A DNA stretch of 64,000 nucleotides from Paratrimastix pyriformis (Eukaryota; Preaxostyla; Paratrimastigidae), in the NCBI GenBank assembly GCA_027972325.1, contig JAPMOS010000023.1, positions 382,001-446,000 on the forward strand, in the 5' to 3' direction. Shown here piece by piece: positions 1 to 9,146 of this stretch. Under the pieces are notes generated by a model. The model saw only the letters and a program-made list of their open reading frames with translations, was not told the DNA's origin and ran no database searches. Position 1 is the stretch's first letter. Every line of letters starts with the position of its first letter. The translations under genes and the position numbers were made by a program.

Positions 1-231
1 GCCCCGCCTCTCGCGGCTTGGCCACCGAGCTCCCCCCACCGTCGCCTGCCATCAGGCCGACCTTCCCCCGTTCCGTCCCCCAACCGGCCCTCCCTGAGGA
101 CTCCCTCCCGCGGCGGTGCGGCGGTCCCGGCCACCGCTGCCGGGCCATCCTCTGGGCCGCCAGGACGAGGGGCCCCACCCCTGCCCGCCGTCTTGTTCCC
201 CGCCACCCCTGCCAGCTCCCCGTTTCGGCGT

Positions 232-370
232 CGGCTCTCCGTTCAGCGATCGCGCATACATCCATCAGCGGCTCTCCGTTCAGCGATCGCGCATACATCC
301 ATCAGCGGCTCTCCGTTCAGCGATCGCGCATACATCCATCAGCGGCTCTCCGTTCAGCGATCGCGCACGC
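232..370. repeat. 37-bp tandem repeat, about 3.7 copies
   Basis: Three near-perfect head-to-tail copies of a 37-bp unit beginning at 232, 269 and 306, plus a partial copy from 343 that diverges after about 28 bases. The unit contains GCGATCGC, a short palindrome. It lies just beyond the 3' end of the MSH2 gene (stop at 399-401) in sequence with no convincing gene. There are no spacers between copies, so it is a minisatellite rather than a CRISPR array. The first 230 bases hold no gene that I can support. Confidence 0.9.
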
Positions 371-398
371 ACACACACAGCACCGGGGGCCGTCGGAT

Positions 399-1788
399 TT
401 ATTGGGCTGCCACGGGGGCAGCGGCGGCGGCCTGGGCAGGGCCGGGGCTGGGCAAGGGCTGGGGCTGGGCAGGGCCGGGGCTGGGCAAGGGCGCCGCGTT
501 GGGGGCGGGCGAGGGCCCGCAGATGGCCTGCACGGCCTGGGCGGTCTCCTCGGGGCCCATCTGGGGGAGCCGCCCGCCCCGGAGCAAGGTGAGGAGGCCA
601 GTTGGTCGGCCCCATGGGCGGGTGGCAGGGGGGCCAAAGACCCAGAAGCGAGGGCGGGGGGGGGGGGGGGGGGGGGGGGGGGCGCACCTTGTCGAGGGGC
701 AGCTGGGCGAACCGGGCCAGCACGTCCTCCGCCTGCTCCTTCACTGCAGCCGCCCCGCCCAGCAACACGCCGTCCAACCCCCGAGGAGGGTGAGGGCGGG
801 CCGGCGGCCCGAGAAGGGGAGAGATCGTCGGGGGCATGCAGGCACCCATGCGGGCAGGCGGGCAGGCGGGCAAGTTGGTGGGGGACAGGGAGGGCCGGGC
901 GGTGGGCAGACTGGTGGCCGAGGGGGCCGCGCCCAAGGTGCCTGCCTGCTCGAGGTCGGCCAGCTTGGCCCGGGCCACGGCCAGCACGTCCGCCGGGAAG
1001 GCCGCCATCTCGGCCACGTGGATGCCGAAGCTCCGCTCGCAGGGCCCTGCTCGGCCCGGCCCGCCGCCACGCCACCGCCGTCACCCCGCCATTGATGATG
1101 AAGGGGGAGCCGCGTTGCCATCGGATGCCTTCGAGGCCCTGATCCCGATGGCTCGGGCGGGTGGGGGGCCTCCCTCCGTCTTGGGCCAGACGGGGGCTGG
1201 GGGCAGGGGTGGCGGGTGGCGGGTGGCGGGTGGCTGGGGGCGGACCGGGCATCACCTTGTAGAGGAAGACCAGCCGGGACTCCTCGGCGATGGCGCTCAC
1301 GTGGCAGTTGGCGATGGCCGGGTTGCGGGCCCCCAGCTCGGTTAGCTCTGGGGTGCCAGCAGGGATGTGACAAACCATCTGGGCGGGCGGCGGGGCGGCG
1401 GGGCGGCGGGGCGGCGGGGCGGCGGGGCGGCGGGGCGGCGGGGCGGCGGGCGGCGGGCGGGCGGGCGGGCGGGGGGGCGGACCGTGGAAGTGGGTCGAGA
1501 AGAGGGTCGGTGCGCGGATGGCGGTGGCGATGTGCTCGGCGATGGCCCAGGCCAGCCCGAAGCCGTCGTATGTGGAGGTGCCCCGGCCCAGCTCGTCGAT
1601 AATCAGCAGCGACCGCGAGCTGGCAGCCTGCCGCAACCCATCCACCCCCCCACATGCAAAAGGTGAAGCATGATGGCAAACGGGGCACACGGATAGGGGG
1701 CACACGGATGGGGGAGCACACGGATGGGGGGGACACACGAATGGGGGGGCACACGCACACGCACACGCACACGCGCACACACACACAC

Positions 1789-1837
<49 letters not shown>

Positions 1838-4800
1838 TGCGGGCCTTGATGATGGTGGCCGTCTCGAGCATCTCGGCCATGAAGGTGGAGACGCCCCGCA
1901 GGAGGGAGTCCCCGGCCCCCACCCGGGCCAGGATCCGGTCCCGCACCGAGATCTGCTCCCCCGCGCCCCCCACCGGCAGCCCCACGATGGCAGGTGAGGC
2001 GGCGAGGCACGCAGCGGGCTGGAGATGGCGATGCGATGTCCCGAGAAGGCAGGGCATGGGAGGGCGCGGGTGAGGCGGGGGCGGGGGCGGGGGCGGGCCT
2101 TGGCGGATGTGCAGGGGACGAAGCTGCCCAGCTGGGCCATCAGGCTGCCCTCGCCACCCCAAACAAGAGAGAGGGAGGGAGCGGGGGAGAGACCGAGCCA
2201 CACGGAGTGAGAGGGCGGCGAGCCACTGGCGGGGGAAGGGGACGGCGAGGGACAGGAGGAGGGGCAGGAGGAGGGGCAGGAGGGGCAGGAGGGCAGCGGA
2301 CACGATGACGCCCACCGTGCGGATGAAGGTCGACTTGCCCCCGCCTGCAGCCCCCCGCCCGCCCGCCCAGCGCACACGAGACGCACCGTTATGAGACAGG
2401 CGGAGGCAAGGGGGTGATTGAGACCCGCCCCAAGGAGCCCAAGGAGGGTCGGATGCCCGAGGGAAGGGCGGGGAGGGAGGGGCGGGCCGGACAGTTGGGG
2501 CCGGTGACGATCCAGAAGTTGTGCCGCTCCTCCTCGGTGAAGGCCCCTGGGCCCTCGGCTGGGGGCGGCGGGGCAGCGGCGGCGCCCGGGGCGGCCGTGT
2601 CGGGGGGCGGCACGAGGACGCAGTCGTTGGGGATGAAGTTGAGCCCGTCGAGGGTCTCCAGGCAGGGGTGCCGCATGCCCCGCAGCACCACCTGGCCCTC
2701 GTCGGGGTCCCCCATCACCGGCCGCACGTACGGGGTGGGCGCGCAGGCGGCCACGTGGGCCAGGGCCACGTAGATGTCCAGGGTCGACAGCAGGCTGGCC
2801 GTGTCCTCCATCACCGGGATGTAGCTCGCTGGGGGGTGATGTCGACATCACGTTGTGAGATTCGTGACGGGTCGATGATGGTGGTGCTGCGGACCTACGA
2901 TATCCAGGGCACGACTCTCGAGGTCCTTCTGTTTGGTGTCGTAGGTGCGGCATAACTCGAGATATTTCATCGAATTCGATCGAAGTTTGGGGTTGGTGAA
3001 CCGAACTCCGTCTTTGCGGGTCTCTAAGGCCTGGTAGGTGGGCTTTTGCCGAAGGACCTTCTCCTCCTTTCGGCTGGACAAAACAAGGGAAGGGGGGGGG
3101 GGGGGGGGGGGGGGGGGGATATAAAAAGGATGAGGTGAAAAAATGTTGCTGCCCGGGATCGAACCGGGGACCCCCAGTGTGTAAGACTGATGTGATAAAC
3201 CACTACACCACAGCAACTTATAGCACAGTTAGGGAAGTGCCATCAATAGTGAGGATCTCGCAGCACGGTGCGGTCGGGGGCGACGGACCTGAGGCGGAGG
3301 TAGTAGCCGAGGATGTTGTTGAAGTCCATCTTGAGCTTGCTCCCGTCGAGGCCCAGGTCGGTTCCAACCTGGTCGACCCACATGCGGTCCCAGTGCGCAA
3401 GTGCAAAGGGGGGATGGCGGGTGAGTGCCGCTCGGATGGGGGGCAGGCCGCGGCGGCGGACGGACCTCGGTCTTGATCTTGTCGATGGCTTTCTTGAGGT
3501 TCTCCCGGGCCGCGGCGAGCTCTTGCAGCTCCGGGTCGAAGGTGGGGTTGATCAAGTACTGGTGCTGTGAGCAGGAATAAGAATGGGAATGGGAATAAGA
3601 ATGGGAATGGGAATGAGAATGGGGCGAGCGTGGGAGGGGGGCGGGGACCTCGGCGAGCCGCTCGAAGTCGATGGTCTGCTCGATCATCTCGCGAAACTTG
3701 TCGAACTCCCCGCTCAGCTTCTGCGCGTGGGCCCCGGGGAGGGCGCCCGAAGGGCCGAGTGAGGGTCGAGGAAGGCCGGCCGAGGGGAGGCAAAGGTGGG
3801 CCGAGGGGAGGCAAAGGTGGGCCGAGGGGAGGCAAAGGTGGGCCGAGGGGAGGCAAAGGTGGGCGGATGAGCGGGCGGCGGGGGGTGCCGGACCTCGAGG
3901 GGGGCCGCGAAGACCCGCTCGAGGAGGGCGCGCTCCTTCTCGCCGAGGCCGCCCGGGGCGGGCAGGTCCTCGAGGGCCATCGCGGGCCCGTCGTCGTCCT
4001 CCTCGATGCGGCTCTTCTTCCGGGGCCGGTCGCCCGGGGCCCCGCCGGCCGTGGTCGCAGTGGCGGCGCCCAGCCCGCGGAGGGCGTCCACGAGCAGCGG
4101 CAGCCGCTGCACGCTCTGGTAGAGCCGCACCGCATCCTGAACGGGACGAGGCCGAAAGGCGTGGCGGTGATGGTCTGTCGCCCATGGGGTTGGAGAGGCA
4201 GGGGCGGCCGCGGCCGGGCGCCAGGCAAACCCTGCCCTCGCCAGGCAAACCCTGCCCTCGCCAGGCAAACCCTGCCCTGCCCTCACCCCCGGGGGGCCCG
4301 ACCTGGAGGGAGCCCTTGCCGCGCTGGAACTTCTGTGCGATCTTCTCGATGTCCCCGAAGTGGCCCAGGTGCTGGTCCTGGAGGCTCTTGCGCAGGGTCA
4401 GCTGCGAGAAGAAGATCTCCACGAAGTCCAGCCGCTCCTCTGCCCGTCGGGCCCGCACCAGGGGGGGGTCGGGGCGCATATGAATGGTGGCAGGTCGTGG
4501 TAGAGGGAGCCGAGCGGGGTGGCGCATCTGGTGTGACCGGGCGGGCGGGCGGGCGGGCGGGCGGGCGGACCGATGGGGGCCCGCTGGGCGAGTGGCTGCC
4601 GGATCCACTGGCGGAGGAGGCGGGCCCCCATGGGGGTGCGGCACTGGTTCAGCAGCCCGTACAGATGCAGCGTTCGCGCCCCTGCAGTGCAGCCGCAGCC
4701 GCCAGTCGCGGCCCGTCAGAAGCCGACCACCTCGACGCGGGCAAAGCGGCCAGGAGGGGGGCAGACAAGGGGCGGCGGGGCCTGGGCGGCGGACCGTCGA

Positions 4801-5766
4801 CGCCCGAGTCGAAGAGGTTCAGTGCCTGGGTGGCGGCCGCGTCGACCTTCAGGTAGCGGTCGGGTTCGAGTGGCTGCAGGAGGTACTTGCCCAGCGCATC
4901 GTCCCGCGAGAGAAGCTGCCCCAGCCGCCCAGCCGCCCAGCCGCCCAGCCGCCCAGCCACCCAGCCGCCCAGCCGCCCAGCCACCCAGCCGCCCAGCCGC
5001 CCAGCCGCCCAGCCGCCCAGCCGCCCAGCCGCCCATGCACCGATGCCAGCCAGCAGGGGTCGTCAGCCACGGACGGACGGAGCGGGACGGCGGAGGGACA
5101 GGGATGTCCATGGGGCCGGGAGGGTGGAGCAGAAGAAGGACCTCGTGCTGCTTGAGGATGCCCGCGAAGGCCGCCAGGGCCTGCCGGTGCTCGTCCGTCA
5201 CTGGGGCCGGGGTGAGGCAGGTGGAGACGACACTCCCGACCGGAGGCGCAGACCTGTTGTGCACCCCTCGGCTACCACCAGCCGCGTGAGGTCGTCGAAG
5301 GTCTCCTTGGGTTTGAAGGGCACTGCCGGGGGGAGTGAGTGAGGGAGGGGAAGAGGGAGGAGTTGGCAACACGGTCGGAGGCGGCCGACCTTTTTTCAGT
5401 TCTGTGGAACCAAAGGAAAGGGTGAGTCGGGTGAGAAAGGAAATGGGACCTTTCCCTTGAATCCCGCACTTTTGCAGGACTGCATTGATCTTCTGGCGAT
5501 CATAACTTTGCTCGGGGGGGATGAGAACTTCGGTCGTGCCCAGTTGGAGTAAGATACTCTATTGTTCGGGTAATGATGAGCGAACGGAACATAAAGAGGA
5601 CATGGACCTCAAGAGTATTAAAAGAGTCGCTGTCGAGAAACTCGCCCAAAGAAATGGTAAATTTGTTCAGATTTACCACGGCGACACCAACTTGCTTCTG
5701 AAAGCTTTTTGTCCCCCATGAAATCGAGACGACTTCCCCTGACCCTGCTTCGTCGTCACGGTCCAT
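399..5766 (-). CDS. MSH2: DNA mismatch repair protein MSH2 (22 exons, lacks MutS domain I)
   Basis: MutS-family ATPase of nuclear mismatch repair. Exons on the minus strand: 5608-5766, 5450-5558, 5390-5401, 5254-5322, 5142-5200, 4795-4915, 4571-4681, 4303-4439, 3894-4136, 3649-3720, 3466-3564, 3289-3368, 2895-3073, 2493-2828, 2302-2344, 2099-2144, 1845-1952, 1483-1627, 1246-1347, 942-1046, 688-743, 399-560. They join to exactly 850 codons plus TAA. The order of conserved blocks follows MSH2: connector, lever ([24 protein letters not shown]), clamp (KEEKVLRQ), then ATPase with [21 protein letters not shown], the Walker B/D-loop block [25 protein letters not shown] and [13 protein letters not shown]. 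Translation starts in the connector, so the N-terminal mismatch-binding domain (about 130 residues) is absent or sits on an unseen exon. Three introns begin with GC (744-941, 1628-1844, 1953-2098). Exon 5390-5401 is only 12 bp and could be skipped in frame. Walker A has Cys where MSH2 normally has Met. Confidence 0.93.
656..682. repeat. poly-G run in MSH2 intron
   Basis: About 27 consecutive G on the plus strand in intron 561-687, so the MSH2 pre-mRNA carries a C run directly after its GTGCGC donor. Length may be unreliable because of sequencing slippage. Confidence 0.9.
1750..1833. repeat. CA dinucleotide microsatellite in MSH2 intron
   Basis: Almost pure (CA)n with a few CG interruptions inside intron 1628-1844, which is one of the GC-AG introns. 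On the transcript this is a (GU)n tract just downstream of the donor. Confidence 0.92.
3092..3118. repeat. poly-G run in the tRNA-bearing MSH2 intron
   Basis: About 27 consecutive G, giving a C tract near the 3' end of intron 3074-3288, about 20 nt upstream of its TTGTCCAG acceptor and downstream of the nested tRNA-Val. Confidence 0.9.
3145..3217 (-). tRNA. tRNA-Val (anticodon TAC), nested in an MSH2 intron
   Basis: 73-nt cloverleaf on the minus strand. The 7-bp acceptor stem GTTGCTG/CAGCAAC pairs perfectly, the D arm reads GTGTAGTGGTTTATCAC, the anticodon stem TCAGT/ACTGG closes loop CTTACAC (anticodon TAC at 34-36), and the T arm is CCCGG-TTCGATC-CCGGG. The A and B box promoters are therefore intact. 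No intron and no encoded CCA. It lies entirely inside MSH2 intron 3074-3288 and on the same strand as MSH2. Confidence 0.95.
3775..3863. repeat. 20-bp minisatellite in MSH2 intron
   Basis: Four tandem copies of a 20-bp unit (GGCCGAGGGGAGGCAAAGGT) inside intron 3721-3893. The neighbouring introns 4137-4302 and 4916-5141 carry unrelated repeat units, so each intron has its own family. Confidence 0.9.
4919..5035. repeat. 8-bp minisatellite (CCGCCCAG)n in MSH2 intron
   Basis: About 14 copies of CCGCCCAG, with two CCACCCAG variants, in intron 4916-5141. On the transcript strand this reads as repeated CTGGGCGG and abuts the 3' splice site CTGGGGCAG. Confidence 0.9.
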
Positions 5767-5971
5767 TCAAAGCAGTTTGAAAGCACTGATAGCCTGTTTG
5801 ACCTGAACGGTTCTCTTCACTCCTTTCAGCTCATCAAGCACCCGCTTGAAAAAAAAAAGGGACACTCCTCTTTCCATCATTACGTTCTACGGCAAACCTT
5901 CACACCTTACTGCAGAGCGTCTTTTCGACCTACTTTGCACACATCCCGGAGATGTCTTATTATTTCATTGC

Positions 5972-8806
5972 ATGACGCGGCTCGCGTCCGTCGAACAACA
6001 GGAGTTGGTTCAACGCCTCGAAAAGGATTCTCAAGGTTATTCTGTTGCTCGACTCATGGAGTCACTGCCTGCAGATTCGCCTCAGCCTCGCTCCCACATT
6101 GCCACGGCGCTACCACTTATCATTAACGGCAGGAATACCGAACCGTTGGCCTCTCTCGCCTCCAGCAGCCATTCAGAAATGGACCAACGCGGCACAATTA
6201 TTGTTGTTTGCGTCGACTTCACCCGTGAGGACCTCTCCCGTGAGGACCAACACCCCCCAGACCCGGAAGCGCCCTCCCCCCGGCCGTTGCGTCGATCGCC
6301 TTCCCTGCGCTTATCCGGCCTGCGAAGTCCTCTGGCCAGCCAAGACCCGTCTGCGGTGGCCCTGGAGGAGGCCCGCCAGGCCCTGGTGGCGGCCTCGTGG
6401 GACCCGTGCAACGTGGCCGAGTTCGCCGTGCTCCCGCAGCCCCAACTGGCCCACTTCCGGGAGCTGCACCCGGCCTACTGCATCATCAGTGAGAAGATTG
6501 AGTGCTGCCTCCACCCCAGGCTCCGTGCCCTTCGCGCCCGGCCCGCCTCGCCTGGCCCCACCGAGGTGCTGCCCCATGTCGGTACCCGTACCCCCCCCCC
6601 CCCCCCCGCGCAGCATGCACGCACGCACACAAGACTCAGAGGAGCCACTCGACAGGGGCATTTTAAAAAGAAGGGGCGGCAGGTTGTTTTTTGTGCTCAC
6701 GATGCCCGCCCGGCCTGCCTGCCGCCTGCAGATCTACCTGTGGCGGGCCCCGATGCTGCGCAAGGAGGACCTGCCCCTGGTCGACCAGTGCCGCATCACG
6801 CACATCATCGACTTCCGCGAGGCCGAGGAGTGCGGCAATCCGCGGCTGGCCCGGCTGACGGGCCGGTGGCACCCCCAGGAGGAGCCCGACGGCCGGTTCG
6901 CCTGCCTGCGGCTGCCCGTGGCCGACATGAACTCCTCCATGGCCACCATGCGCGCCCACCTCCTCAGGGGCGTCCAGTGGATCGGTCTGCATCCCGCAGC
7001 TGCGTCCCACGGACCCCTGCCGCCTACCGCCCCCTGCCCAACACCCATACCCGTACCCGTACCCATATACCCATGCCGCCCCACCGCCCTCCCGTCCACC
7101 CCGCGGCGCCGCAGATGACCAGTTGGATGAGGGCCGCCGGGCGGGAGGCGCCGAGCCGCACTTCCTGGTGCACTGCGCGGCGGGCGTGAGCCGGAGCCCG
7201 AGCTTCGTGGTGGGCTACCTGATGCTCACCCGGCACCCCTACCTGCCCGGCAACCCGGCAGGCAGGCTCTCCCTCGCCCAGGCCTACACTTACGTCAAGG
7301 TCACCACACACACGCACACTGACCCGGCCACACACGCACCCACCGCCAGGCGGCTTGCCGGGCATGCCACCCTGCCTTTTGTGGCCCACGGGGGGGGGGG
7401 GGGGGGGGGGGGGGGGGCCGGCCGGGGCTGGAGGGCGCCCACTCATCGCCGCCCGGTTTGTGGCCCCGCAGGAGCGCCGGCCGGGTGTGTGCCCCCAGGC
7501 GGCCTTCATGCAGCTGCTGTCGGAGCTCGAGCGGGAGCGCTTCGGCCCGGGCGGCTCGATGGGCACGCCCCTCTCGCCCCTCTCGCCCCTGACGGCCATC
7601 TTCGGGGCGGCCGGCCTCAACAGCGCCTCGCCCTCGTGTCTCTTCCTCCCGCCCTCGCCCTGCGGCCCGTCCCCCACGGCCGCCTCGCCGCCCCTGCGCC
7701 ACTCGGCCGATGCGGCCCCCCTGCCCGGCACTTCCCTGCCCGATGATCACCGCCCCGACCCGCCCGATCGGCGGAAGGTGGCCCTGGCCCTGCCCCCGGC
7801 CGATGCCCAGCCGGCGCCCAGGGCGCCCAGCCCCACCGCCATGGAGATCGTGGCCGACCCGCCGCCGGAACCCTCGGGCGCCCCGTCGGCCCCGCCGAGC
7901 CCCTTCTCGGTGGCGGCCCCGCCGAGCCCCTTCTCGGTGGCGGCCCCGCCGAGCCCCTTCTCGGTGGCGGCGAGTCCCTTTTCGGTGGCCGGGAGCCCCT
8001 CCATGGACCAGCACACCAACAGCATCCTCTTCGCGGCCGCGGGGGGCGGCCTCTTCGGCAGGCCCACCGCCCCGGCTGCGTCGGCCGCGGCCCCGGGGAA
8101 GCCGCCCTCGCCCTTCGCGGCCCTGCCGGCCCTGCCCAGGCCCCTGTTCGCCCCCCAGCAGGCCGTCTCCTTGGCGGGCCCTGACCGCGACGTCCCACCC
8201 GCCTCGCGGAGCGCCCCGCCCCTCTTCACGGAGATCTCCTTCCAGGGGCTTGCCATGGGCCTGGGGGGCCGCAAGGATCCGCCTCTCCCGGCCAGCCGCG
8301 GGGCGACCCCATTGCCCCCGGCATCGACACCCATCCCCGGGCCCACGCCCACGCCCACGCCTGTCTTCACGACGACGCCAACACCGACGCCAACACCGAT
8401 GCTTCTATCCTCCGCGCCCACCCCCGCACCGCCCACCTCGACTCCCGCAGCGCCCGCTGCATCCTTCTGTCTGCCGCCCCCGGCCAGCGCCCCGCCGCCC
8501 CAGGCCTTCTCCGGAGGCCTGACCCGGGCCACACTGCATCGCTCACAGAGCCTCCGCTTAGCCCAGAACGCCCGCACGATGCACCCCATCCACGCCTCGA
8601 TGGAGGCCGAGTTCCTGCATCTGGTCTGCTCGCTCGACTCGGACGGCCTCGCCCGCTTCGGGGATGAGTCGACCGCCGCCCCGGCCGGCTGCCCCTCAGA
8701 CTCCCCATCTGTCGGGAGAGGCCGCGACGGCAGGCCGGTACCGCCCCGGAAAATGCCACCCGTTGGGGAACAAGCGGCGCCAGCAGCATCACATAATGGT
8801 GTCTGA
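5972..8806 (+). CDS. Dual-specificity protein phosphatase with long Pro/Ser-rich tail
   Basis: Predicted cysteine-dependent protein phosphatase. Exons 5972-6577, 6732-6984, 7115-7299 and 7472-8806 join in phase to about 792 residues. The catalytic domain (about residues 200-375) starts at IYLWRAPMLRKEDL, runs through ITHIIDFREAEE and carries the signature HCAAGVSRSPS (HCxxGxxRS/T) in exon 3. The roughly 200-residue N-terminal part is not a family I recognise. The tail is low complexity, including three PPSPFSVAA copies at about 7890-7965, followed by charged and proline-rich sequence. The start is uncertain: 5972 is the first in-frame ATG, but the frame stays open upstream to 5804, and a CTTTCAG acceptor just before 5830 suggests an earlier 5' exon. 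The gene diverges from MSH2. Intron 7300-7471 contains a run of nearly 30 G on the sense strand. Confidence 0.8.
7893..7986 (+). repeat. 27-bp coding minisatellite in the phosphatase tail
   Basis: Three 27-bp units encode PPSPFSVAA repeats, followed by a degenerate fourth copy (SPFSVAGSPS). The period is a multiple of three, so copy-number change keeps frame. Confidence 0.85.
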
Positions 8807-9146
8807 GAACCGACCAGAACCCGATCAAGTGCCAAGTCCGGTGGACATTGGCGCCCAATTTCTGTTTCTTTCGTTTCATTTGGGGGTTCTATTTTTTGGC
8901 TTGTTTGCGTTCTCTGCAAGTGGCTGTGCTCTTCGTTGGTCCGATTGGGAGAGCGATCCCTCTTGGCTGACTTTTTTCTCCGGCTTTCCTTCAAAAATAA
9001 TATCTTTAGTAACGCTCGCCTTGAGAGGGGAAATGTAGAATTCGCTCCTGCCAGGCGCCCTTTGTGCCGCTGACAGAACGCAGCGCCCTTCTCCTGGTGA
9101 GCTTCCCACAGAGCCGGTGCCGAAAAACTGGAAAGACCGCCAAAAA
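8807..9146. other. Intergenic stretch between phosphatase and dehydrogenase genes
   Basis: 340 bp of lower GC content with no protein I recognise. It probably holds the phosphatase 3' UTR and the promoter of the dehydrogenase gene. TTCCCACAG at 9103-9111 looks like a 3' splice site, so a short 5' exon of the dehydrogenase gene may lie here. Confidence 0.4.

Noticed and set aside
232-370. Regular 37-bp direct repeats as a CRISPR array
   Set aside because: Copies abut without unique spacers, there are no cas genes, and the host is clearly eukaryotic.
317-2953. 878-residue minus-strand open frame
   Set aside because: It passes through MSH2 introns in mixed frames. GC-rich sequence lacks stops, so the frame is open by chance; only parts coincide with MSH2 exons.
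3567-4856. 429-residue plus-strand open frame
   Set aside because: Antisense to well-supported MSH2 exons and full of Gly/Arg from intronic repeats.
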